NCBI RefSeq assembly: GCF_000968685.2
Contig: NZ_LAKD02000055.1
Span: 1-64,000 of the forward strand
Direction of reading: 5' to 3'
Source of the DNA: Streptomyces antioxidans
GTDB taxonomy: Bacteria > Actinomycetota > Actinomycetes > Streptomycetales > Streptomycetaceae
Length of the DNA: 64,000 nucleotides
In this document: positions 17,551-25,375 of the stretch, piece after piece
How positions within the stretch are numbered: position 1 is the first letter of the stretch
Layout: each line of letters opens with the position of its first letter
Made by a program: the position numbers and the translations under genes
Notes under the pieces: generated by a model
What the model saw: only the letters and a program-made list of their open reading frames with translations
Databases searched by the model: none
What the model was told of the DNA's origin: nothing

Positions 17551-17979
17551 TCACCCGGTGGAGCGCGGGGCCGAGCCCAGATGCACGCCCACCCGCTTGA
17601 CCAGCAGCGTCATCTCGTACGCTATCTGGCCCACATCGGAGTCGGCGTCGGCCAGGACGGCGAGACAGCTGCCGTCGCCGGCCGCGGTGACGAACAGGAA
17701 GGCGTCGTCGAGCTCGACGATGGTCTGCCGGACCCGGCCGACGTCGAAGTGGCGGCCGACGCCCTTGGCGAGGCTGTGGAAGCCCGAGGCCACGGCGGCC
17801 AGGTGCTCACCGTCCTCCCGTGACAGATCGCGTGAGCCGCCGGTGAGGAGTCCGTCCCCGGAGAGCACCAGCGCCTTGCGGATGCTGCCCACTCTTCCGA
17901 CCAGTTCGTCCAGCAGCCAGTTCAGCTCGCCCGACGCGTTGGGCGATCCGTTGGACGCTGCGGCGTTCGATGCGGTCAT
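17551..17979 (-). CDS. Roadblock/LC7 domain conservon protein (CvnB type)
   Basis: 142 aa Roadblock/LC7 protein, predicted dimeric regulator of the neighbouring small GTPase. The domain spans about residues 18-110: LNWLLDELVGRVGSIRKALVLSGDG, then the central RQTIVELDDAFLFVTAAGDGSCLAVLAD strands. The ATG overlaps the sensor-kinase stop (ATGA). Short Ala/Ser/Asn N-terminal tail. Confidence 0.92.
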   Translation of the reverse strand: MTASNAAASNGSPNASGELNWLLDELVGRVGSIRKALVLSGDGLLTGGSRDLSREDGEHLAAVASGFHSLAKGVGRHFDVGRVRQTIVELDDAFLFVTAAGDGSCLAVLADADSDVGQIAYEMTLLVKRVGVHLGSAPRSTG

Positions 17980-20714
17980 CGACCGTCCCCCTCATGTGTC
18001 GTTCCCGGGCTTGCGTCCGCGCCTCCCGATCCGGTGGCCGAGTGCCGCCGACCGCGCTGCCAACCCCGTTGGAGCGAGGCCATGGTGGCCCTCGCCTGCT
18101 CGGCTTCGCGCTCGGGATCGGTCTCGGCAGAGGTTCGGTCGTCGGTCGGGGGTGCGGGGTCGTTCTTCAACTGCGGGGCCAGACTGGCCTGGCGTACCCG
18201 CTTGGGGAGGCCGGAGGCCGCCCGCTTGGGCGCCGGGCCCTGCTCCGGACCCCGGCGCTCCGGCCCGGCGGCGCCGCGCCGCGGGCCCCTGTCACGGCCC
18301 TGGTCCCGGGCCTGGTCCCGGGCCTGGTCCTGGCCCTGGCGTTCGGAGCGCTCGGCCCGAGACGGCTGTCCCGGGCCCTGGACACGGCCGTGCCGGCCGC
18401 TCGACGTGCCCTCGACCGGCCGGCCGTGGTCGGCGACCAGGACCGGCGGGACACGGCGGGGCAGCGGCGCGGGGCCGCCGTCCGGTTCGGGCCCCGGGCC
18501 GTCCGGGGCCTGCTGGTGCTGCTCCACGGTGGACGGGACGGGTCCGGTGCGCCCGGAATGGCGCGCCTTGAGGCCGCGGGCGCGGAAGATGCCGCCCACT
18601 TCGTCGTCCTCGTCGGCGTCGTCCTGGTGGGTCTCCTGGCGCCTCAGGGCGGCGGCCAGGGAGGCGAGTTGGGAGGCCGTGTCGGCCTCGTCGGCGGGCC
18701 CGAGCCGGACGTCGCCCACGCCGCGCCGCGCGGTGTCGGTGTGACCGCCGCCGGTGTCACGGTCGTCGGTGTCGCGGTCATCGGTGTCACGGTCATCGGT
18801 GTCCGCCCACGTGCCGTCGTCGGTGAGCAGGTTGGAGGGGATGAGCACGATGGCCGTGGTGCCGCCGTACGGGGAGGGCTGGAGCGAGACCCGCGCCCCC
18901 TGCCGCTGGGCGAGCCGGCTGACGACGAACAGCCCGAGCCGGTCGGTGTCGGACAGCTCGAACTCGGGGGTCTCGGCCAGCCGGAGGTTGGCCTCCAGCA
19001 GCGCGTCGGGCGTCATGCCGAGACCGCGGTCGTGGATCTCCAGGGTGAAGCCCTTGGCGACCCGCTCGCCGTGCACCTGGACGGCGGTGTGCGGCGGCGA
19101 GAAGACGGTGGCGTTCTCCAGGAGTTCGGCGACGAGGTGGGTGAGGTCGCCGACGGCCGGGCCGACCACCGCGATCCGGGGCAGCCGCCGGACCTCGATC
19201 CGCTCGTAGTCCTCCACCTCGGCGACGGCGGCGCGCACGACGTCCATCAGCTGGATCGGCTTGCGCCACTGCCGGGAGGGGGCCGCGCCGGAGAGGATGA
19301 CCAGGCCCTCGGCGTGCCGCCGCATGCGGGTGGTCATATGGTCCAGGCGGAACAGGTCGGACAGCTCGTCGGTGTCCTCGGTGCGCCGCTCCATGGTGTC
19401 CAGGAGGGTGAGCTGACGGTGCAGCAGCACCTGGCTGCGGCGGGCGAGGTTGACGAAGACCTCGGAGACGCCCTGGCGGAGTTCGGCCTGTTTGACGGCG
19501 GCCTCGACGGCGGCCCGCTGAAGGGTGTTGAGGGCCTGGCCGACCTGGCCCATCTCATCGGGGCCGTAGTCCAGCCGGGGCGCCTCGGTCTCCACGTCGA
19601 TCTGCTCGCCCGCGCCGAGGCGGCGCATCACGCTCGGCAGCCGGACGCTGGCCACCTCCTGGGCGTCCCTGCGCAGCCGGGACAGATCGCGGACCAGGCT
19701 GCGGCCGATGCGGAACGAGACGAAGACGGAGACGATGAGGGCGACCAGGCCGAGGATGCCGGCGATGCCCGCCTTGAGCATCACGCTGTTGGCCACCGGG
19801 TCGATCCGCTGCTGGAGCCGGTCGGTGGCCTCCTCGCCCAGCCGGTCGTAGTCGTTGAGGACGGGCTGGGCCGCGGCCTCCCAGTGCTCCTGGTCCAGGG
19901 AGCTGATGGCGGTGGCGGGGTCCATCGAGGAGAGGACCTTGCCCTCGGCCACGCGCAGGGCGGCGGGGGCGGCGTTGGTGCGCCGGTAGTCGGCGAAGAC
20001 CTTCTGCTCGGAGTCGGGGAGAATCGGCAGGTTGATCTCGTAGAGCAGGGTGCGCTCGGCGATGAGGTCGGACATCGCCTGGAGGTCGGCCAGCGTCATC
20101 TTGCGCGCCGTCAGCGCCGAGGCGTACAGCGCGTCCTCGCGGGAGAGCGCCTCCCGGGCGCGGATCATGGCGACCAGCGCACGGCCCTGCTTGTCGAGGT
20201 CGGTGTCGGGGACCGCGTGGAGGGAGCTGCGGAAGGTGTAGCAGAGGTCGACGAGCTTGTTGTAGTACTCATATGCCTGGGTCGAGGAGATGCCGTCATC
20301 CTCGACCTTGCGGCGCAGACTGTCCAGTCCGTCCGCGGCCTTGAGGATGTTGCCGAGCTGTTCCTCGGAGTCGTCGTTCATCTTGCCGTGCAAATCGTCG
20401 TCCGACTCGGCGGCCCGCAGCAGGTCGATCGCCTGGTCGGTCTTGCGCTGCAGGGAGTGGAGCACGGGCAGGGCGTCCGACTGCCGCGGATCAGCCAGCA
20501 GGATGAGCGTCTGCCGGCGCTCCTTCTGGACGGCGTGCACCGCGTCCTCGGCCGGCTGGCCCGCCTTGTCGATGATGTACGACGCGTCCAGCAGTTGCTT
20601 CGCCTCGCGACCGGTGATCAGCGTGGCGAAGGCCCATATCGCCGTCAGTGACACGAGCGGCACCAGCAACAGCGCCACGATCTTCCTGCGGATGGACTTA
20701 CCGCGAAAGCGCAT
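17976..20714 (-). CDS. Conservon sensor histidine-kinase-like protein (CvnA type)
   Basis: Membrane sensor of the conservon, 912 aa from the preferred start. Order: TM1 (KIVALLLVPLVSLTAIWAF), an extracytoplasmic nitrate-sensor-like helical domain of about 280 residues, TM2 (AGIAGILGLVALIVSVFVSF), HAMP, a coiled linker with the SQVLLHRQLTLLDTMERR dimerisation-like segment, and an HATPase domain (LLENATVFSPPH N-box, IHDRGLGM, DRLGLFVVSRLA). No convincing phospho-acceptor His block is apparent, as usual for CvnA. The last roughly 270 residues are disordered and include TDDRD repeats and RDQA repeats. The ATG at 20714 has GGGAGG four bases upstream and starts MRFRGKSIRRK; the upstream ATG at 20768 has no ribosome site. 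Confidence 0.88.
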   Translation of the reverse strand: MRFRGKSIRRKIVALLLVPLVSLTAIWAFATLITGREAKQLLDASYIIDKAGQPAEDAVHAVQKERRQTLILLADPRQSDALPVLHSLQRKTDQAIDLLRAAESDDDLHGKMNDDSEEQLGNILKAADGLDSLRRKVEDDGISSTQAYEYYNKLVDLCYTFRSSLHAVPDTDLDKQGRALVAMIRAREALSREDALYASALTARKMTLADLQAMSDLIAERTLLYEINLPILPDSEQKVFADYRRTNAAPAALRVAEGKVLSSMDPATAISSLDQEHWEAAAQPVLNDYDRLGEEATDRLQQRIDPVANSVMLKAGIAGILGLVALIVSVFVSFRIGRSLVRDLSRLRRDAQEVASVRLPSVMRRLGAGEQIDVETEAPRLDYGPDEMGQVGQALNTLQRAAVEAAVKQAELRQGVSEVFVNLARRSQVLLHRQLTLLDTMERRTEDTDELSDLFRLDHMTTRMRRHAEGLVILSGAAPSRQWRKPIQLMDVVRAAVAEVEDYERIEVRRLPRIAVVGPAVGDLTHLVAELLENATVFSPPHTAVQVHGERVAKGFTLEIHDRGLGMTPDALLEANLRLAETPEFELSDTDRLGLFVVSRLAQRQGARVSLQPSPYGGTTAIVLIPSNLLTDDGTWADTDDRDTDDRDTDDRDTGGGHTDTARRGVGDVRLGPADEADTASQLASLAAALRRQETHQDDADEDDEVGGIFRARGLKARHSGRTGPVPSTVEQHQQAPDGPGPEPDGGPAPLPRRVPPVLVADHGRPVEGTSSGRHGRVQGPGQPSRAERSERQGQDQARDQARDQGRDRGPRRGAAGPERRGPEQGPAPKRAASGLPKRVRQASLAPQLKNDPAPPTDDRTSAETDPEREAEQARATMASLQRGWQRGRRHSATGSGGADASPGTTHEGDGR

Positions 20715-21079
20715 GGCCTCCCTAACGTCAACCCCGAATTCCTGGGGCGGGGTTCCGAGTTCCGACATCGAGCGGGCGCGAGCCTACTACTGCCGGTTGG
20801 ACAGTTCGAAGGCATGTCCACTTGATGCAGGGAGTCCGTACAGTCGGTGATCAGGAGTTGTCGGGCGATTCCCGACTTACCCCCCGCCGCTCGACACCTC
20901 CTCCCCGGGCAGCCGCATACGGCCGTTCGGCGGCGCTTGGCTTGTTTTCCCCTCCCCAGGGGAACCCGTGGTCGGTGCCATTCGTGATCCAACGGGGCAC
21001 ACTGGGGGGGCATACGACCCAAGTCCCGCTATCTGACTCGGCCACACCGGGGCAGAGCATGGAAAGGGGTGGGAGCGTC
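20715..21079. other. 365-base divergent control region
   Basis: It lies between the conservon (minus) and a small membrane-protein gene (plus) and must hold both promoters. It is less GC-rich than the genes, with T-rich spots near 20770-20830 and 20940-20950. I see no strong inverted repeat. An open frame across it has no plausible protein content. Confidence 0.4.
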
Positions 21080-21508
21080 ATGGACGCGATGGACAAGGAT
21101 CGCGACATCCCGGCGCACGGGGTCCGGCCGTTGTGGACCGAGGAGCCGGCGCGCAGGCGGCGGCTGCCCGATCCCGTCCGTGCAGCGGCGGTGCGCGCGG
21201 TCATCATCATCGCCGTGACCCTGGTGGAGGTGATGGTCGCCCTGCTGTGCACCCTGGCGGGCTCCTGGTCCGCCTTCCCCGTCGTGCTCGCCACGGTGGC
21301 GAGCACGGTGGTGGCCACCTGGGGGGTGCTGGATGTGTGGGTGACCCGGCAGGTCTGGCGCCAGCGCTACGGGGTGGTGTCCCGGCCCAGCAGCACGGCC
21401 CGCGAATTGCGCCGCCAGCGCCGCCGGGAGCGGGCCCGGGAGGCGGACCCTGCGGTCACCTCCCGGCCGGCTGCGGAGCGCGGGCCAGCTCGCGGCGCAG
21501 CCGCATGA
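21080..21508 (+). CDS. Small conserved membrane protein of unknown function
   Basis: 142 aa. Two adjacent hydrophobic segments (AVIIIAVTLVEVMVALLCTLAG and FPVVLATVASTVVATWGVLDVWV) are flanked by a basic N-terminal tail (EEPARRRRLPDPVR) and a strongly basic, probably cytoplasmic, C-terminus (RELRRQRRRERARE). Such hairpin proteins sit beside conservons in other Streptomyces, but I know of no assigned function. The start at 21080 is chosen for GGGAG six bases upstream; ATG 21059 and 21089 are alternatives. The 3' end overlaps the convergent reductase gene by 53 bases. Confidence 0.65.
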   Translation: MDAMDKDRDIPAHGVRPLWTEEPARRRRLPDPVRAAAVRAVIIIAVTLVEVMVALLCTLAGSWSAFPVVLATVASTVVATWGVLDVWVTRQVWRQRYGVVSRPSSTARELRRQRRRERAREADPAVTSRPAAERGPARGAAA

Positions 21509-22658
21509 AGGGCCGGGGCCGGTCCACGCCGAGGGCGGCGGTGGAGATGCCGTCCCGTTCGTAGACGGCGAGGAAGCCGCCGCCGTCGGCGGGATCCCCC
21601 TCCAGAATCCGGACCGTGTCCCCGGATTCGCGCCGCCCGGCGTACTGGATGCGCGCACCGTACTGGTCGGACCAGAAGTAGGGGAGCGCGTCGAAGGGTG
21701 CGACGGTGGACCCGGCGAGCAGATTGCGGGCGGCCACATCGCCCTGGAGCATGCCGCTGGTCCAGTGCTCCGCCCGGACGGTGCGCCCGGTGCCCGGCTG
21801 GGCCAGCCGGGCCACATCGCCGACGGCCACGACATTGGGCAGCGCGGTGACACAGCCCTCGTCACACCGCACCCCGTCGTCCAGGGCCAGACCCGAGCCT
21901 TCCAGCCATCCGGTGACGGGACGCACCCCGACGCCGACGACCACCACATCGGCGGGCAGCACCCGCCCGTCGGTGAGCTCCACCCCGGTGACCCGGCCGG
22001 TTCCGCGCAGACCGGCCACACCGGTGCCGCACAGCAGGGCGGCCCCGCCCCGGGCGTGCAGCCCGGCGCACACCTGGGCCATCTGCTTGCCCAGTTGGGG
22101 CACCAGTGGCAGCGGTGCGGCCTCCACGACGGTGACGTCGAGCCCGAGGGCGGCGCAGGAGGAGGCCACCTCGGCGCCGATGAAGCCCGCGCCGATCACC
22201 ACCGCCCGCTCGGCGCCCGCGCGCAGCTCGGCGCGGAGCCGCAGCGCGTCATCGAGGGTGCGCAGGGTGTGCACCCCGTCCAGCGGCGGGAGGGGCAGGG
22301 TTCTGGGCGTGGCGCCGGTGGCGATGACGACGCCGTCGGTGCGCAGGGGGCGGCCGCCGGTGAGACGGATCTCACCGGCCGTGGTGTCCAGCGCCTCGGC
22401 CCGGACGCCGAGCAGCCACTCGGCGTCCAGCTCGGCCTCCTCCTCGGGGTCGGTGAGGGCGAGCGGGCCGAGGCCCCCGCCCGGGTCGCCGTCCCCGGTC
22501 AGGAACTCCTTGGACAGCGGCGGGCGGTCGTAGGGGCGGTGGTGCTCCTCGCCGACGACGACCAGCCGCCCGTCGTATCCCTGGGAGCGCAGGCCTCGCG
22601 CCGCGTGCAGACCCGCGAGCGAGGCCCCGACCACGGTGACCGTCCTGGCCGCCGTCAT
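21456..22658 (-). CDS. FAD-dependent NAD(P)H:ferredoxin reductase (Rieske oxygenase electron chain)
   Basis: Flavoprotein reductase passing electrons from NAD(P)H to the Rieske ferredoxin encoded directly upstream. 400 aa of the BphA4/rubredoxin-reductase type: FAD-binding VVGASLAGLHAARGL (about 9-23), family motif RPYDRPPLSKEFL, NAD-binding VIGAGFIGAEVASSCAALG (about 152-170), and a C-terminal FAD motif PNVVAVGDVARL. It overlaps the ferredoxin gene by ATGA. Its most likely terminal oxidase is the Rieske oxygenase at 27.9 kb in the same island. Confidence 0.9.
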   Translation of the reverse strand: MTAARTVTVVGASLAGLHAARGLRSQGYDGRLVVVGEEHHRPYDRPPLSKEFLTGDGDPGGGLGPLALTDPEEEAELDAEWLLGVRAEALDTTAGEIRLTGGRPLRTDGVVIATGATPRTLPLPPLDGVHTLRTLDDALRLRAELRAGAERAVVIGAGFIGAEVASSCAALGLDVTVVEAAPLPLVPQLGKQMAQVCAGLHARGGAALLCGTGVAGLRGTGRVTGVELTDGRVLPADVVVVGVGVRPVTGWLEGSGLALDDGVRCDEGCVTALPNVVAVGDVARLAQPGTGRTVRAEHWTSGMLQGDVAARNLLAGSTVAPFDALPYFWSDQYGARIQYAGRRESGDTVRILEGDPADGGGFLAVYERDGISTAALGVDRPRPFMRLRRELARAPQPAGR

Positions 22659-23017
22659 GCCACGGCTTCTTCCGGCGCCGCGTGCACGGGCTGGCCCGGA
22701 ACGGTCTGCGTCGTGGGGTGGACATACAGCAATCCGTCCACGACCGTGACAGCGTGGGTCCGTACGGGCTTACGGGCGGGCAGGCAGGTCGGCTCGCCGG
22801 ATCGCAGGTCGAACAGCGCGGCATGCAGCGGGCATTCCACGTAGCAGCCTTCCAGCCACCCGTCGGAGAGGGAGGCGTCCTGGTGGCTGCAGGTGTCATC
22901 GATGGCGTAGAACGCACCGTCGGTGTGGAACACCGCGATCGGCGCGGTGGCATGGCCGGCCTCGATGCGCACCGACTCGCCCTCCGGCAGGTCCTCGATA
23001 CGGCAGACGGGAATCAT
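22655..23017 (-). CDS. Rieske [2Fe-2S] ferredoxin
   Basis: Soluble ferredoxin, 120 aa, with the Rieske cluster motifs CSH (about 43-45) and CPLH (about 63-66). It carries electrons from the overlapping reductase to an oxygenase, probably the GbcA-like enzyme at 27.9 kb. It is the first gene of a minus-strand two-gene operon, divergent from the IclR gene across 151 bases that contain the inverted operator pair at 23048-23083. The C-terminal 15 residues are unstructured. Confidence 0.9.
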   Translation of the reverse strand: MIPVCRIEDLPEGESVRIEAGHATAPIAVFHTDGAFYAIDDTCSHQDASLSDGWLEGCYVECPLHAALFDLRSGEPTCLPARKPVRTHAVTVVDGLLYVHPTTQTVPGQPVHAAPEEAVA

Positions 23018-23047
23018 TGGCCCCCCTCACGTTGATCGGTATCATGC

Positions 23048-23083
23048 GTTGTGGATAGTGCACTGAAAAGCGCGATGCGCAAC
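23048..23083. promoter_or_regulatory. Inverted pair of IclR-type operator elements
   Basis: GTTGTGGATAGTGC (23048-23061, plus) and GCGCGATGCGCAAC (23070-23083, i.e. GTTGCGCATCGCGC on minus) form 14-bp arms matching at 10 positions, separated by eight bases. They lie between the divergent ferredoxin and iclR starts. A third copy, GTTGCGTATAGCGC, lies before the formaldehyde dehydrogenase gene. Assigning them to the adjacent IclR protein is my inference. Confidence 0.6.
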
Positions 23084-23168
23084 AGAATCCAGATCGGGAA
23101 GGCAGCCGTCAAGAGTTCCCCGGCCCGAGGGGCCCCACGCAGAGCCGTCGGATGGTGAGATCAGAACC

Positions 23169-23966
23169 ATGACGAACACGACCGAGGATCGGGCCGAGGA
23201 GAAGCGGGGGGCCGCCGGGGCAGTGCAGTCGGTGGACAGGGCGGTCAGCGTCCTGGAGATCCTTGCCAGACTCGGCGAGGCCGGAGTGACCGAGATCGCC
23301 GACGAGCTGGGGGTCCACAAATCGACCGCCTTCCGACTGCTGGGCGTCCTGGAGAACCGCGGACTCGTCGGGCAGGAGCGGGACCGGGGGAAGTACTACC
23401 TGGGCGCCGGGGTGCTCAGACTCGCGGGCGCCGCCGCCATCCGCCTGGACATCTCGCAGGAGGGCGCCCCGGTGTGCCGGGCACTGGCCGACGAGACCGG
23501 CGAGACGGCCAATATCGCCGTCCTGGACGCGGACGCGGCGGTCAACATCATGCAGGCGCGCGGCGCCGCCGCGGTGACCGCCTTCAACTGGCTGGGACGG
23601 CGCACCGCGCTGCACGCGACCGCGAGCGGCAAGGTGCTGCTGGCGCATCTGTCGGGCGAGCGCCGGGAGCGGCTGGTGACGCGGAAGCTGCCGCGGTTCA
23701 CCGAGCACACCATCACCACCGCCGCCGAGCTGCGGCAGCAGCTGGAGACGGCGGCCGAGCGCGGGTTCGCCTACTCCTGCGAGGAGCTGGAGATCGGGCT
23801 GAACGCGGTGGCGGCGCCGGTGCGCGGCCACGACGGCGCGGTCATGGGGGCGATCGGCGTCTCCGGACCGGCGTACCGGATGGCCCAGAGCCGGTTGCCC
23901 GATCTGGCGGAGTACGCCGTGAAGACCGCCGAGGAGCTGTCCCGACGGATGGGATTCCCCGGCTGA
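23169..23966 (+). CDS. IclR-family transcriptional regulator
   Basis: 265 aa. N-terminal winged helix (SVDRAVSVLEILARLGEAGVTEIADELGVHKSTAFRLLGVLENRGLV, about 20-66) and a C-terminal effector domain (about 85-260) with the family's TASGKVLLAHL and GFAYSCEELEIGLNAVAAPVR segments. Its central location, divergent from ferredoxin/reductase and upstream of the betaine genes, makes it the likely local regulator of methylated-amine catabolism; the effector is unknown. It ends in a strong terminator. Confidence 0.92.
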   Translation: MTNTTEDRAEEKRGAAGAVQSVDRAVSVLEILARLGEAGVTEIADELGVHKSTAFRLLGVLENRGLVGQERDRGKYYLGAGVLRLAGAAAIRLDISQEGAPVCRALADETGETANIAVLDADAAVNIMQARGAAAVTAFNWLGRRTALHATASGKVLLAHLSGERRERLVTRKLPRFTEHTITTAAELRQQLETAAERGFAYSCEELEIGLNAVAAPVRGHDGAVMGAIGVSGPAYRMAQSRLPDLAEYAVKTAEELSRRMGFPG

Positions 23967-23989
23967 ACCACCCCGCCACCCCACCCACC

Positions 23990-24025
23990 CGACGAGGGGG
24001 CCGGATGACTCCGGCCCCCTCGTCG
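23990..24025 (+). terminator. Strong hairpin terminator after iclR
   Basis: A perfect 16-bp stem, CGACGAGGGGGCCGGA with its complement, around a TGAC loop starts 23 bases after the stop. There is no clear T-tract. It isolates iclR from the catabolic operon. Confidence 0.9.
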
Positions 24026-24111
24026 CGTCCGTGACCAGGGGTGCCGAACAGCGTGCGGGCGACGCGAATTCCCGCGTCAGGGCCAGTTCACAGACGGTTT
24101 ACGCGCACCCC

Positions 24112-24141
24112 TTGACCGCACGGGGCGGCGACTTTCAGGAT
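24112..24141 (+). promoter_or_regulatory. Candidate promoter of the betaine catabolic operon
   Basis: TTGACC (24112-24117), an 18-base spacer and CAGGAT (24136-24141) make a housekeeping-like promoter about 150 bases before the first gene. The operator copy at 24164-24177 lies just downstream of the expected transcription start, a position suited to repression. The rest of the 323-base gap 23967-24289 holds the iclR terminator and leader, with no gene. Confidence 0.45.
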
Positions 24142-24163
24142 GTCTCCCATCGCGCAACACGCC

Positions 24164-24177
24164 GCGCTATACGCAAC
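24164..24177 (-). promoter_or_regulatory. Third copy of the GTTGYGNATMGYGC operator element
   Basis: GCGCTATACGCAAC reads GTTGCGTATAGCGC on the minus strand and matches the copy at 23070-23083 at 12 of 14 positions. A partial GTTGCGCGATG lies 20 bases upstream (about 24148-24158). Together they link the promoters on both sides of iclR. Confidence 0.55.
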
Positions 24178-24289
24178 TGGGGGGTAACCGGCGGCCGTTG
24201 AACGGCCCCGGCATCACCCTCCTTCGAGGCAGTCATGCCAGCTCCCGTGCACCGGTCCCTGCGAGCGCAGGAGAACAGAGGAGTGAGCC

Positions 24290-25375
24290 ATGCCGCAAGA
24301 AGCCCGCGCCGTCGTCGCGGTCAAGAGGGGTGCCCCGGTGGAGGTGGTGCCCGTTATCGTGCCCGAGCCCGGCCCCGGTGAGGTGCTGGTGGGAGTGCAG
24401 GCGTGCGGGGTGTGCCACACCGACCTGCACTACCGCGACGGCGCGATCGGTGACGAATTCCCGTATCTGCTCGGGCATGAGGCGGCCGGAGTGGTCGAGG
24501 CCGTGGGCCCCGGCGTCACCGGACTGGCCCCCGGTGACTATGTGGTGCTGGCCTGGCGGGCGCCGTGCGGCGGCTGCCGCTCCTGCCGCCGGGGCCGCCC
24601 GTGGTACTGCTTCGACAGCCGCAACGCCGCCCAGCCGATGACCCTCACCGATGGCACCCCGCTCAGCCCGGCGCTCGGCATCGGCGCCTTCGCCGAGAAG
24701 ACGCTGGTCGCAGCCGGGCAGGCGGTGAAGATCGACCCCTCGGCGCGCCCGGAGGCGGCGGGCCTGATCGGCTGCGGGGTGATGGCCGGGTACGGCGCGG
24801 CCGTGCACACCGGCGGGGTGTCCAACGGCGACACGGTCGCGGTCATCGGCTGCGGCGGCGTGGGCAACGCGGCGATCGCCGGGGCCGCGCTGTCCGGGGC
24901 GCGCCGGGTGATCGCCGTGGACATCGACGACGCCAAGCTGGACTCGGCGACCCGCTTCGGCGCCACCGACACCGTCAACTCCCGTGGTACGGACCCGGTC
25001 GAGGCGGTGCGCGAGCTGACCGGGGGCTTCGGCGCGAATGTGGTCATCGACGCGGTGGGCCGCCCCGAGACCTATGCCCAGGGCTTCTATATGCGCGATC
25101 TGGCCGGGGTGCTGGTGCAGGTCGGGGTGCCGGACCCGGAGATGCGCATCGATCTGCCGCTGATCGATCTGTTCTCGCGGGGCGGCGCGCTCAAATCGTC
25201 CTGGTACGGGGACTGTCTGCCCAGCCGGGACTTCCCGGTCCTGGTCGACCTCCACCTCAGCCGCAAGCTGGATCTGGAGGCGTTCGTCAGCGAGACGATC
25301 ACGCTGGACGAGGTCGAGTCGGCGTTCGCGAAGATGCAGCGCGGCGAGGTGCTGCGATCGGTGGTGGTCCTGTGA
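24290..25375 (+). CDS. S-(hydroxymethyl)mycothiol dehydrogenase (mycothiol-dependent formaldehyde dehydrogenase)
   Basis: Zinc- and NAD-dependent medium-chain dehydrogenase oxidising the formaldehyde-mycothiol adduct. 361 aa: catalytic zinc ligands Cys42 (ACGVCHTDLHY) and His63/Glu64 (LLGHEAAG), structural zinc Cys93/96/99/107, and NAD-binding VIGCGGVGNAAIAG. RAPCGGCRSC, RPWYCFD and GGALKSSWYGDCLPSRDFP are hallmarks of the mycothiol (MscR/AdhE2) subgroup. It heads an operon whose two downstream oxidative demethylases release formaldehyde, so its job is detoxification and C1 recovery. The next gene's GTG overlaps its stop. Confidence 0.9.
   Translation: MPQEARAVVAVKRGAPVEVVPVIVPEPGPGEVLVGVQACGVCHTDLHYRDGAIGDEFPYLLGHEAAGVVEAVGPGVTGLAPGDYVVLAWRAPCGGCRSCRRGRPWYCFDSRNAAQPMTLTDGTPLSPALGIGAFAEKTLVAAGQAVKIDPSARPEAAGLIGCGVMAGYGAAVHTGGVSNGDTVAVIGCGGVGNAAIAGAALSGARRVIAVDIDDAKLDSATRFGATDTVNSRGTDPVEAVRELTGGFGANVVIDAVGRPETYAQGFYMRDLAGVLVQVGVPDPEMRIDLPLIDLFSRGGALKSSWYGDCLPSRDFPVLVDLHLSRKLDLEAFVSETITLDEVESAFAKMQRGEVLRSVVVL

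Noticed and set aside
17970..20651. 893-aa plus-strand frame opposite the conservon sensor
   Set aside because: Antisense shadow with Val/Gly/Asp-biased translation; the minus-strand sensor has clear domains and operon context.
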